Origin: Myxococcales bacterium
GTDB taxonomy: Bacteria > Myxococcota_A > Polyangia > Palsa-1104 > JAEUJZ01
Assembly (NCBI GenBank): GCA_016794505.1
Contig: JAEUJZ010000013.1
Coordinates: 186,001-250,000 of the forward strand
Direction: 5' to 3'
DNA: 64,000 bases
Under the pieces are notes generated by a model that worked only from the letters and a program-made list of their open reading frames with translations, made no database searches and had not been told where the DNA came from. Within the stretch, counting starts at the first letter, position 1, and the number at the start of each line of letters is the position of its first letter. Below, in pieces: positions 25,550 through 34,912 of this stretch. A program made the translations under genes and the position numbers.

Positions 25550-28500
25550 TGGGAAAAACGGCGGATCGTCAAAGGCATCAGGCGCCGCCCACGCACCGAC
25601 GCTGGCGAGCCCTTGGAATCGCCGGGCTCGTGTCCCTGCTTGCGACCTGGTTGGGCTGCGGCCGTGATGAAGGTCCACAGCTTCGCGAGTGGCGTCTGCC
25701 GTCGACGGATTCGTATCCGGTGCTGGGTCATGTCAGCGCCATCGCCCAAGGCCAGCAGGGCGAGATCTGGTTTGCAACGCTGCGGCACGGGGCCAGTCGC
25801 TATGGCAACGGCCTGTGGCGCAACCTGGGCAAAAGCGATGGCATTCCCGACGATGGTCTGCACAGCCTGCTGCCGGCGCGCGATGGATCGGTATGGTTTG
25901 CGTCGAGCCGCGGCCTGGTGCGCTGGGTGCGCGATGAACAAGGCGAGCACACGACCAGCTTCACCACGGCTGAAGTTCCGCTCTTGCCCAGCGACGATGT
26001 GCGCTCGCTGTATCAGCGGCCCAACGGGGACGAGACCCTGTGGATCGGCACCAGCACCAAGGGCCTGGCCAGCTATCACCCACGCGATGGCTGGCGCGGC
26101 TATCTATTGGATCCACGAGGGCGCGGCGGCCCGCGCAGCGGCGTCATCAAGACCATCCACGAAGGCAGCGATGGCCACCTATGGGTGGGTACCAGCGACG
26201 GCATCGCGGTGCTTCGCAAGAGCGGCATGGCCAGCGATGCAGGCGCGCTCGGTGAATGGAGCGAGCTTCGCCACGACGAGGCCACGCTGCGCTCGGATCG
26301 CCTATTGGGCAATGACATCCGGCAGATCCGTCGCCATCCGACCGACGGCAGCGTCTGGGTTGCCACGGGCTATGGCCTAAGTCGCTACGACAGCCACAGC
26401 CGCACGTTTCGCTCGCTGCCACCGATCGGCATCGTCAACGCGCTGCTTCCCGAGGTCGATGCGGCGCGCAAGCACACACGCATCTGGCTGGGTGCGCTGT
26501 CTGCGAACGCCCTCGCGTTCGAGCCAGATAGCGGCGCCTGGCAGCACCTTTCCCCCGGTCGCGAATTCACCGACGTGCAGGTCAACGCCATCCTGCGCGA
26601 TCGCGATGGCACGCTGTGGTTTGGCACCAATCAGGGGCTGTGGGCGCTGGCTCCACCAACGGCCGCTCAGGATGAATCCGATGAACCGAACGCGGTGCCT
26701 GATCCCGGCCTCAGCCCGCAGCAAGGGGCGCCGCCAAGCCCGACCCCGGAAGCCGCAGGCAGCACCGCGAGTACAAAAGAGGTGCGACGCGCCGCAGCGC
26801 GAGCCTGGCGCCGCGTCGACAGCGATGGACAGCGCCCCGTCGTCATGAGCCTTCTGCGCACGCGCAGCGGCGAGCTGTGGGTCGGCACAGGGGCGGGCAT
26901 CTGGTCGTGCAGCGCAAGCTGCGAGCGCTGGAACAATCCCTCGAATGTGCAGACGCTGCGACGCTCTGCCATCTATGCCTTGCTAGAGGCCAGCGACGGC
27001 ACGATCTGGATTGGCAGCGAAATCGGGGCGTATTCCTATGACCCGCGCAAGAGCCAGCTCACCGCGCACAACCCGACGCTAAAGCTGCCGCGACGCAGCG
27101 CGGTGTACGACGTCGCGCAAGACAGCAGTGGCACGCTGTGGTTTGCCAGCGAGCTAGGCGTTCCCACGCTGCATCCCAAGACCGGCGAGAAGCACCCCGT
27201 GGGCGAGCCCGGCACACGGCGCGGCGCGGTGCGGCGCATCCTGTGGGACGGACGCAGCGACCTGTACCTGACCTCGCCAGAGCGCATCGTGCGCCTGCGC
27301 CGAGGCAGCCGACCGTATGAGCAAGACCTGACCGCGGCCAGTCAGCTAAGCAGCGTGCGCAGCGTCGCCCTTGGCTCCGACGGTACGGTGTGGTTCGGAG
27401 CCAGCAACGGCCTCGCCCGCTATGAGCCGCGCAGCGATCAGTTCACGACGTACTTTGCCCTGCACTCGATCGCTGGCTTGGCGGTCGACGACACCGCCAT
27501 CTGGCTGGGGCTTAGCGATGGGCTGTTGCGCTATCGCGCCGAGGCCGCCGACTGTCACAGCAGCACGCCCGGCGCGCTAGGCAGCGGCGAATCCGAGAGC
27601 TGCCAGCGCCTTACGCTGAGCGATACGCCGGCAGGACAGCGCGGGATCACCGCCGTGCTGTCCGCAGGAAAAGACGCGCTGTGGCTCGGCACAAGCGCAG
27701 GCATCCGTCGCCTTCGCCGCGATCTGGCTGGTGGCCTATCCGATCACTCCGGCCCCTCTGCAGTGCCGCCCGCGTTCGACAGCGTGCCGGCAAGCTCGGC
27801 CTATGCGGTGCGCAGCGGGGGCTCGGGCCTGTTCCCTATCGGAGGCTTGGCGCGCGTGCTGCAACGCGAGCTTTCGCACGTATTCCGCGCCCGCAGCGGT
27901 GACCTGTGGTTCGCATTCGCCGGCAGCGGCGTGGCACGCCTGGATTCGACGGGATCGTGGACGGCGATCACGCCCGATAGCGCGGCCCCGATCGGTGCCA
28001 ACATCTTGGACATCTTTGAAGATCGCGACGGCCGGTTGTGGTTTGCCAGCGACGATCGCGGCGTCAGCGTCTATGCGCCAAACAGCAACCGCTGGCAGCA
28101 GCTCACCACGCGCGAAGGTCTGCTGGACAACAAGGTCTATCAAGTGCGCGAGACCAGCGATGGCTGGCTGTGGCTGGCAACGGCCGGCGGCATCAACCGC
28201 ATCAGCAGCGATCTGCGCGAGTTTGTGCCCTATCCGCTGGATGCCTTGCGCTTGTTTGTCGGCCCGCTGCGTCTCGCCATTCATGCCAAGACACAGCCCT
28301 GTGTACTCGACGGAAACAGCCGACTGATGGTGCAGTGGGTCGCCAGTAGCTGGCAGCCCCTTTCGCTGCCGATCCCTGGCGGCCAGAACGAAGAGATCAC
28401 GGCCATCGAAAACGATGACCAGGGTGCGCTATGGCTGGGCACGCGTCGCAGCGGTGTGTTCCGCTTTGATGAAAGCGGCAACTGGACACGCATCGAACTC

Positions 28501-31500
28501 AGCAGCGGTCGCGGCAACGAGCCCATTGCAGCGGCCGCTGACCGCTCCTCGGCCAAGCTGCTCGGCATCGGCGAGATCGCCAAGCTAAACGGCCTGTATC
28601 AGCAGGTCATCTCCAGCGTCGATTCTCCGTCGGAGCCAGTGGTCAATATCCTTCGCGATGAGACCGGAACGATCTGGGTCTTCACCGATGACAACGACAA
28701 GCCAGGTGGCTTCCGCATCTATCACCACGACGGAAACGAGCACCTGGATCTGCACACGGGCATGGGGCCGGTGTACCGCGGCGAGCAGGCCTTTCGACCG
28801 CTGGGGATCGAATCGAGCGGCGTCCTGTGGGGCGCTGCGTCGACGCTGGCCGCTTCACACAGCAGCAAGAGCGAGCGCCGCTTGGTCCGCGCCGTCCTGC
28901 CTGGCGTCGGATCGCCTCTGCAGATCGCACGCGAAGTCGGAGCCTTCACGCAGATCCCAGGCATCCCCAGCAAGCAAATGATCGTGACCCCGGATGCCCT
29001 GATTCAAGTGCGCGGCACGCGTCAGCTCGTCAAGTACGTCCTCGAAGAAGGCGAGCATCCCAAGGGCGAGCCGCTTGTGCAGGAAGTGCCGTACGGCACG
29101 ACGATCACCGACTTGGCGCGTGGCCCCGAGGGGCGCGTCTGGGTGGCAACCGATACAGGTGGACTGATCTTGCGTCGCGTTGAGCGAGATCAGCCGCCGC
29201 AGGATCTGCAGCTTGGCGATGCGCTGCCGTCCATGAGCATCACGTCGCTGGCCTTGGCACGCGTCGTCGATCCGCGACAGTCCGAAGGCTGCACGCTGTG
29301 GGTCGCCACCACGGGCGGCGTCGCCTATGTCTCGGTCTGCGCCTTGTCGGGAACGCTGCTCAACAAAGAATCGTGGCGCGTGCGAACCTTCGAAAGTGCA
29401 AGCTGCCCACTGCCGCCAGGTCCCGTCGATCGCCTGGCTGTGGACCGCGATACAAGTCGCGAAGCGGGGCGCGTCGTCTTGGCGTACAACGCGCTCGACA
29501 GCAGTCGTTTTGCCAGCGAAGAAAAGGCTCGCCTGCGTCGGCGGACGCGCTTTTTCACCATCGACTACGATGCCGAAAAGGACAGCGCGGTCTGTCGCCC
29601 ACTAGCCGAAGAATCCGAGCCAGCACTGCACGCCGCGTCGATCTCAGGCAGCGAAGACACCCTGCGCAAGAGCGCTGCCGAGACACGCCGCCGCAGCGCC
29701 GTCGATCGCGCGCAAGTGCAAGCCATGGCGTACAGCAGCAAGCACGATGTCGGTCTGTACGCAGCGACCTCGGCGGGCCTGCTGTTCAGTCCCGATGTCG
29801 AGCGCCTGCCCGTACGCGTCGTCGCAGGCGAAGGCCGCTTGCCGCCGATGCCGGTCTCGGCGCTGGCCATCTCTCCCGATCGCTTCAGCACGGTGTGGCT
29901 GGCGACAACGCAGCAAGGCGACACGCCGCCGTATGTCTTGGGCTATCGCCCCAACTCACAGTGGATCTATGTGCTGACGCAAGAACAGGGAGTGCCGCTT
30001 GGCCCCTCGATCGATGGCCTGGGATTCACGCGGGACTCGCACGATCCAGCGCAGGGCATCTTGGTGGTGGCGGTGGGCAATCGCTTGGCGCGCGGCGCGG
30101 CGTTTGTCGTCGATGATGGCGTGCGATCGTGGCAGTACCGGCTGCTGTGGTTGTTTTCGATCATCCTGATCCCGCTCGTGCTAATCGGCACCACGGTGGT
30201 GCGGTTTACGCTGCGACATCCGCTGGTCCTCAAGCTGCGCGCGACTCCGCAAGCCCTGGCGCACGAGCTGCCCTTGGCTGCCGTGCCGGTGGCGCTGCGC
30301 CGTCTCAGCATGGCACGCGCGCTGCCCGAAGTGTTTACGCAGCTCGGCCTGCCGCGCGATCGCGAGCGCTCGATTGCGCTTCTGGCGCAGGGTGCAAGCG
30401 GCGGCCTACTTTTGCCTCAGCACCTGCGAGCGCTGGCCAGCTTGCTCGGCATGGAAAAAGCCAAGGACGCCGACGTCATCACGGTGGTCCCCGGCGTGCT
30501 GTTGCTGGCTGCGCGCCTGCCGCACCCAGACAAGCTCGCGGGGCATGCGACGGCGCTGGTCGCGATCCAAGCGCAAGCCTGGCAGGCCAGTCAGGGGCGC
30601 CCGCTGTTCGATCCACTGCGAGCGGCGCTGTCGCAGATCGGTCATCCCGAGCCGCATCCATTCTTGCTCTTGACGCAGCGTCTTCCGGGCAGCCCAGCGA
30701 CCCAGGCTCTGCACCACAGCCTGCCTTTGCATCTGCACCTGGGCGATCCTGAGCTACGCGCTTTGCTGTTTGCGCCGGATCCTTCGCGCCGCTTGGCGGG
30801 CCTGCTGCATGCACGACGACTGCTGGCCAGCTCGCCGTACAGTCACGAGGGCGATGTCAAGTCCGCGACGATGTTCGTTGGGCGAGATGCACTGCTTCGC
30901 GATCTGGCGACCGCGGCCTCGCCGCAGGCGATCTTGGTGGGTCCACGTCGCGTCGGCAAGACGTCGCTGCTCAAGCGGCTGGCGCAGACGCTGCGCCTAA
31001 ACCGACCCGAGCTGGACGTTCACTTCGTGGATCTTCTGGGAATCCGCAGCTATGAGGACGCGGCGGCAGCGCTCAAGGGCGTGCTGGAGACCGCACGCTT
31101 TCAGCCCGCAGCCAGCGCCTCGTCTGGCCATTTCACGGCCTTGGCGCAGAAGCTCACGGGGGAGCTGGGCGTCGATCCCGAGACGCCCGAAGCGATGTTC
31201 CTGCAGCTGGTTCGCGCTCGCCATCAGCACACCGGGCGCCGCGTGGTGTTGCTCATCGACGAAGCCGACGCACTGGTCAAGACCGACGCTGGCCGCGACT
31301 ATCCCTTGCTCAACGCGCTGCGTGCGCTGCAGGCGCAAGATCAGTGCGCGATCGTGCTGGCCGGTTACCTGTACCTGTATCGACAGGCGCTCTCGCAGAG
31401 CTCGCCGCTTTACAACTTTGCCCGCGTTCTTTTGCTGGGTCCCTTGGAGCACAGCGAGGCCGTCGAGCTTTCGACCAAGCCCATGGCGCTTCTGTCCGTG

Positions 31501-32013
31501 CGCTATGCCGACCCCGACATTCCACAGCGCATCGCCCAGGACACCGGAGGCTATCCGAGCTTCGTTCAGCTGCTGTGCGATCAGATGCTCAGCGAGCTGA
31601 AAGAGGACGATCTGGTGCTGACCGCAGCCCATCTGCGGGCCGCGGAAGACAGCCAGCGCGTCTACGACCAGCTGGTCACCATGCTCAAGATGAACACGCG
31701 ACGTCTGACGCAGATCTTGGTCTATGCGCTGCTTTCGCAGGATCACTTCACGGCGGCTGAAGCGCACCAGATCCTGCAACAGACCGTCCATCGCAGCGTG
31801 CCGTTTTCCATCGTGGAACAGGCCCTGACCGAGCTGCGCGTGTTCAGCCTCATCGTGGCGAGCACGACCGCGGCGATGGAATCTGCGGCAACGACCACGT
31901 ATGGCTGGGGCATTCCTTTGCTGCGATCGATCTTGCGCGCATCCGAACCGGACTACGCACTGGCTGGACTGCTTGAAGAACTCACCGACGACGATCTCGC
32001 AGCCGTCCGTTAA
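25549..32013 (+). CDS. Giant propeller-sensor, single-pass, AAA/STAND ATPase receptor
   Basis: 2154 aa; ATG 25549 overlaps the previous TGA. Residues 17-37 are a basic start plus hydrophobic signal ending LLATWLGC; Cys37 could be lipidated, although Trp at -3 is atypical. Residues 40-1520 contain at least sixteen blades of the two-component-regulator propeller type (LWIGTSTKGLASY, VWVATGYGLSRYD, LWFGTNQGLWAL, IWIGSEIGAYSYD, LWLATAGGINRI and more), enough for two or more propellers in the periplasm. One membrane helix lies at about 1529-1553 (LWLFSIILIPLVLIGTTVV). A cytoplasmic helical region at 1556-1780 leads to an ATPase: Walker A VGPRRVGKTS near 1797, Walker B VVLLIDEADALV near 1898, sensor-1-like CAIVLAGYLYL, then winged-helix segments to the end. 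Unlike hybrid two-component sensors, no kinase or HTH output is attached; the STAND ATPase replaces it. Confidence 0.88.
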   Translation: MGKTADRQRHQAPPTHRRWRALGIAGLVSLLATWLGCGRDEGPQLREWRLPSTDSYPVLGHVSAIAQGQQGEIWFATLRHGASRYGNGLWRNLGKSDGIPDDGLHSLLPARDGSVWFASSRGLVRWVRDEQGEHTTSFTTAEVPLLPSDDVRSLYQRPNGDETLWIGTSTKGLASYHPRDGWRGYLLDPRGRGGPRSGVIKTIHEGSDGHLWVGTSDGIAVLRKSGMASDAGALGEWSELRHDEATLRSDRLLGNDIRQIRRHPTDGSVWVATGYGLSRYDSHSRTFRSLPPIGIVNALLPEVDAARKHTRIWLGALSANALAFEPDSGAWQHLSPGREFTDVQVNAILRDRDGTLWFGTNQGLWALAPPTAAQDESDEPNAVPDPGLSPQQGAPPSPTPEAAGSTASTKEVRRAAARAWRRVDSDGQRPVVMSLLRTRSGELWVGTGAGIWSCSASCERWNNPSNVQTLRRSAIYALLEASDGTIWIGSEIGAYSYDPRKSQLTAHNPTLKLPRRSAVYDVAQDSSGTLWFASELGVPTLHPKTGEKHPVGEPGTRRGAVRRILWDGRSDLYLTSPERIVRLRRGSRPYEQDLTAASQLSSVRSVALGSDGTVWFGASNGLARYEPRSDQFTTYFALHSIAGLAVDDTAIWLGLSDGLLRYRAEAADCHSSTPGALGSGESESCQRLTLSDTPAGQRGITAVLSAGKDALWLGTSAGIRRLRRDLAGGLSDHSGPSAVPPAFDSVPASSAYAVRSGGSGLFPIGGLARVLQRELSHVFRARSGDLWFAFAGSGVARLDSTGSWTAITPDSAAPIGANILDIFEDRDGRLWFASDDRGVSVYAPNSNRWQQLTTREGLLDNKVYQVRETSDGWLWLATAGGINRISSDLREFVPYPLDALRLFVGPLRLAIHAKTQPCVLDGNSRLMVQWVASSWQPLSLPIPGGQNEEITAIENDDQGALWLGTRRSGVFRFDESGNWTRIELSSGRGNEPIAAAADRSSAKLLGIGEIAKLNGLYQQVISSVDSPSEPVVNILRDETGTIWVFTDDNDKPGGFRIYHHDGNEHLDLHTGMGPVYRGEQAFRPLGIESSGVLWGAASTLAASHSSKSERRLVRAVLPGVGSPLQIAREVGAFTQIPGIPSKQMIVTPDALIQVRGTRQLVKYVLEEGEHPKGEPLVQEVPYGTTITDLARGPEGRVWVATDTGGLILRRVERDQPPQDLQLGDALPSMSITSLALARVVDPRQSEGCTLWVATTGGVAYVSVCALSGTLLNKESWRVRTFESASCPLPPGPVDRLAVDRDTSREAGRVVLAYNALDSSRFASEEKARLRRRTRFFTIDYDAEKDSAVCRPLAEESEPALHAASISGSEDTLRKSAAETRRRSAVDRAQVQAMAYSSKHDVGLYAATSAGLLFSPDVERLPVRVVAGEGRLPPMPVSALAISPDRFSTVWLATTQQGDTPPYVLGYRPNSQWIYVLTQEQGVPLGPSIDGLGFTRDSHDPAQGILVVAVGNRLARGAAFVVDDGVRSWQYRLLWLFSIILIPLVLIGTTVVRFTLRHPLVLKLRATPQALAHELPLAAVPVALRRLSMARALPEVFTQLGLPRDRERSIALLAQGASGGLLLPQHLRALASLLGMEKAKDADVITVVPGVLLLAARLPHPDKLAGHATALVAIQAQAWQASQGRPLFDPLRAALSQIGHPEPHPFLLLTQRLPGSPATQALHHSLPLHLHLGDPELRALLFAPDPSRRLAGLLHARRLLASSPYSHEGDVKSATMFVGRDALLRDLATAASPQAILVGPRRVGKTSLLKRLAQTLRLNRPELDVHFVDLLGIRSYEDAAAALKGVLETARFQPAASASSGHFTALAQKLTGELGVDPETPEAMFLQLVRARHQHTGRRVVLLIDEADALVKTDAGRDYPLLNALRALQAQDQCAIVLAGYLYLYRQALSQSSPLYNFARVLLLGPLEHSEAVELSTKPMALLSVRYADPDIPQRIAQDTGGYPSFVQLLCDQMLSELKEDDLVLTAAHLRAAEDSQRVYDQLVTMLKMNTRRLTQILVYALLSQDHFTAAEAHQILQQTVHRSVPFSIVEQALTELRVFSLIVASTTAAMESAATTTYGWGIPLLRSILRASEPDYALAGLLEELTDDDLAAVR

Positions 32014-32015
32014 GG

Positions 32016-32038
32016 ACACCGCGCAGAAGGTGCGGTGT
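32016..32038. terminator. Bidirectional hairpin between convergent genes
   Basis: ACACCGC at 32016-32022 pairs with GCGGTGT at 32032-32038. It starts 2 bp after the giant receptor stop and reaches the stop of the opposing kinase. No T-tract follows on either strand, so termination strength is uncertain. Confidence 0.45.
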
Positions 32039-34737
32039 TACTTCCCGCGCGGGGAAAGCTTGCGTAAGAACTCGTCGGCAAGCGGCTGCAAAACCTCGCG
32101 GTCTTCGTCGAGCAGCATGGCTACAACGGCGCGAGGCAAAAGCGGATGGCGGAACGCGAACTCTTCCTCATCGGCGAAGCGTCGGGCCTCGTGCAGTGGC
32201 TCGATCAGCTCGGCTTCGACCAGCCCCCGCAGCCAGCGCGAAAGCGCAGCCGTCGAGACACGCGGCCCCAAAAGGTGCGCCACACCGCTGCGCAGAAAGC
32301 GCTCGCCGAACAGGCTGGCGATGCGCAGAACACGGCGGGCCGATGGCTCGATTCGATTGAGCCGCACCTGCAGCATGGCCAAGACGGTCTCGGGCGCGGG
32401 TGGCTCGGTCCGAAGCGCCCCTCGGCCAACCCGCTCGCGCACGAGCTCTTCCAAGTACATGGGGTTTCCGCTGGCCAGCGAAAGCAGCTGATCGCGATCG
32501 TCGGCCGCTAGGGCATCCACTCCTGCGCTCTTTGCGAGCTGATCGAACAAGCGCTCGCCGGCCCGCCGACTCAGGCCTCCCAGACGCAGCTCCAAGACAT
32601 CGCGACCGCTCCACAGCGACGGGAACGCATCGCGCAGCTCGGGACGTCCCAAGGCCAGCACCATAAGTGGCGCATCGCGCAGCTCGCGCAGGGCCAGATC
32701 GACCAAGCGCACGGTCGGTTGATCCCCCCACTGCAGATCTTCCAGGATCAGCACAATGGGCTGCTGCGCGCTCAAGTGCTGCAGCAGCGACAGCCACGCC
32801 TCGCCGACCTGCTGGCTCATCTGGCGTGCATCGGCCACCACAAGCGATGGCGAGTGGCCGCGCTCCAGCTCCTCACGCTCGCTTGGAGTGATGCCACAGA
32901 TCTCGCTTAGGCACGACAGGATGTGCAGCTGTTCGTTGTCGGGCACGTGCTCGCGGATCCAAGCGGCAAGCTGCGCACGGCGATCGCAGCGCGGCTGGCC
33001 CCCCAGCGTCTGCAGATCGCGCTCGGGAAGCTGACACTGACGACGGATGGCGCGCCCCAAAAGGCCGTATGACTCGCCGACATTCAGCGGATCGCCGGCT
33101 CCTGACAGCAGCGTGAACGCCTCGCCTCGCTGGTTTAGGCGGCGAATGAATTCACGACGCAAGCGCGACTTACCGACCCCAGGCAGGCCCATGACCAGCG
33201 CCCCACGCGCCACCCCATCGTCGCGACAGGACGCAAAGACACCGTCGAGCATCGCAAGCTCGCTGTCGCGCCCCACGCAGGCCACGGGCTTGACGAAGGG
33301 CGGCTGGACATCGTCCACGGTCGCTACTTCCTGCAACAGATACGTGCGCTCTCCTGCGAGGCTGCTATCGCGCCGAACGGCGAACGTTCCCCGCAGCAGG
33401 CTCTCGGTCAGCGAGTCGAGGACGATCTGCCCTGGCTGTTCGGCAGAGAGCGGCTGCATGCCGCGCAGAAGCTGCAGCGCCAGCTCGACCGCAGTCCCTT
33501 CCGGTGCGTGCGGCCCCAGCGTGCCCGCGCCTGTACACACCGCAAAGTGGCAGCTGGGCAGACGCGCGTGCAGAAGCAGCGCACAGCGCGCCGCCTGACG
33601 CGCCAGGTCGGTTGCGCTGCTCAGGTGCGGGTGCAGCAGCGTGACGAACAGCGAGCCATCGCGCTGCACGGTGACCTCGGCGGTCAGCGCGCTGAGCAAC
33701 GAAAGCAGCGAGCCATCACGTCCACTCGCTGCGGTATCCGTTGCAGCGGCTGTCGCCTGCTCGGCCAGCGTCGGCTGTTCCACCTCGCGAATCGCGCCCT
33801 GTGAGGAAACGATGACGCTCAAGAGCTGCTGATCATCGGTCGCTGTTGCCAGCGATGCTCGGCGCCGCGGCGGCGGCTCGCACGGAGGCAGGCTGAACAT
33901 GGACTGCAGCGCCTGATACAGAGCCGTGGCGTCCACGGGCCGTTCTTCCGGCGCTCGCGCCAGCATCTGCAAGACCAGCTGTTCCAAGGGCTCGATACTG
34001 TCCGGCAGATCACTGCGCACTTGACGCAGACGCGGTCGACTGCCGAACAGCAGCTTGGACAGCACCGCGGCAAACTGCTCACCGGCAAACGGCGGATCTC
34101 CCGTCAAGCACTCGAACAAGACACAGCCCAGGGAAAAGACATCGGCAGCCGGCCCGATGTGACGCAGACCTTGGGCTTGCTCGGGTGACATGTACTGGGG
34201 CGTGCCTAGCACCTGCCCGGTGCGCGTCAGTCCCGTGCGATCGATGCCGCGATGGGCAATGCCAAAGTCAAGCAGCGTCACGCGTGCGATATCTCCGCCG
34301 CGCAAAAACAGATTCGACGGTTTGATATCGCGATGCACGATACCCCGTCGGTGCGCTGTGGCTAGGGCTTCGGCGGCGCCGTGAAGAAGCGCCAAGCTCT
34401 CGTGCAGAGACAGGCCGCGCTCGCGCAGCAGTGCCGCGAGATCGCAGCCTTCCAGCCACTCCATCGCCAAAAACAGCCGACCGTCCTGCGACGACACGCG
34501 TCCATGCGCGACATAGCTGACGATGCCGGGATGGCGCAGCTCAGCCAGCGTCTGCGCCTCGACGATAAAGCGGTCGCTGTCGTGCGCATGCCGCAGGATC
34601 TTCACGGCACAAAGCTGACCGGTCTGCAGGTCACGAGCCCGATAGACCGTGCCCATGCCCCCACTTCCTGCTTCGTCGATCAAGACAAAGCGATTGGCCA
34701 GCACGCTACCGATATCGATGTGGGCCGCCGTACTCAT
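32038..34737 (-). CDS. PknK-like Ser/Thr kinase fused to cyclase-like and AAA ATPase modules
   Basis: 899 aa. Kinase domain at 15-280: GSGGMG (24-29), Lys46 in AVKIL, HRDIKPSN (135-142), DFG (157-159) and MSPEQ; all catalytic residues are present. A region at about 330-470 (QRDGSLFVTLL ... ARCALLLHARLP) matches the degenerate cyclase-like domain that links kinase and ATPase in PknK proteins of myxobacteria. AAA/STAND ATPase: Walker A MGLPGVGKS near 515 and Walker B-like VLILEDLQWGD, with helical repeats to the end. There is no transmembrane helix. Such kinases act as large cytoplasmic switches. Start ATG 34737. It faces the giant receptor gene tail to tail; whether the two ATPases communicate is unknown. 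Confidence 0.9.
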   Translation of the reverse strand: MSTAAHIDIGSVLANRFVLIDEAGSGGMGTVYRARDLQTGQLCAVKILRHAHDSDRFIVEAQTLAELRHPGIVSYVAHGRVSSQDGRLFLAMEWLEGCDLAALLRERGLSLHESLALLHGAAEALATAHRRGIVHRDIKPSNLFLRGGDIARVTLLDFGIAHRGIDRTGLTRTGQVLGTPQYMSPEQAQGLRHIGPAADVFSLGCVLFECLTGDPPFAGEQFAAVLSKLLFGSRPRLRQVRSDLPDSIEPLEQLVLQMLARAPEERPVDATALYQALQSMFSLPPCEPPPRRRASLATATDDQQLLSVIVSSQGAIREVEQPTLAEQATAAATDTAASGRDGSLLSLLSALTAEVTVQRDGSLFVTLLHPHLSSATDLARQAARCALLLHARLPSCHFAVCTGAGTLGPHAPEGTAVELALQLLRGMQPLSAEQPGQIVLDSLTESLLRGTFAVRRDSSLAGERTYLLQEVATVDDVQPPFVKPVACVGRDSELAMLDGVFASCRDDGVARGALVMGLPGVGKSRLRREFIRRLNQRGEAFTLLSGAGDPLNVGESYGLLGRAIRRQCQLPERDLQTLGGQPRCDRRAQLAAWIREHVPDNEQLHILSCLSEICGITPSEREELERGHSPSLVVADARQMSQQVGEAWLSLLQHLSAQQPIVLILEDLQWGDQPTVRLVDLALRELRDAPLMVLALGRPELRDAFPSLWSGRDVLELRLGGLSRRAGERLFDQLAKSAGVDALAADDRDQLLSLASGNPMYLEELVRERVGRGALRTEPPAPETVLAMLQVRLNRIEPSARRVLRIASLFGERFLRSGVAHLLGPRVSTAALSRWLRGLVEAELIEPLHEARRFADEEEFAFRHPLLPRAVVAMLLDEDREVLQPLADEFLRKLSPRGK

Positions 34738-34912
34738 GAGCTGTGCTCGTGCGGTGCCGCATGGGGGCTCTGCGCAGACGCCCCCCTACGGCTCGGCTGC
34801 ACTTCCGCGCGTTCACATCATCATAACGGGATCGCACGTCGCAAAGCGCGGCGCGAGCGACTGTGGTTGCGACGTAGAGACCCCACTCTGCACACCAACC
34901 GACATGCGGCGC

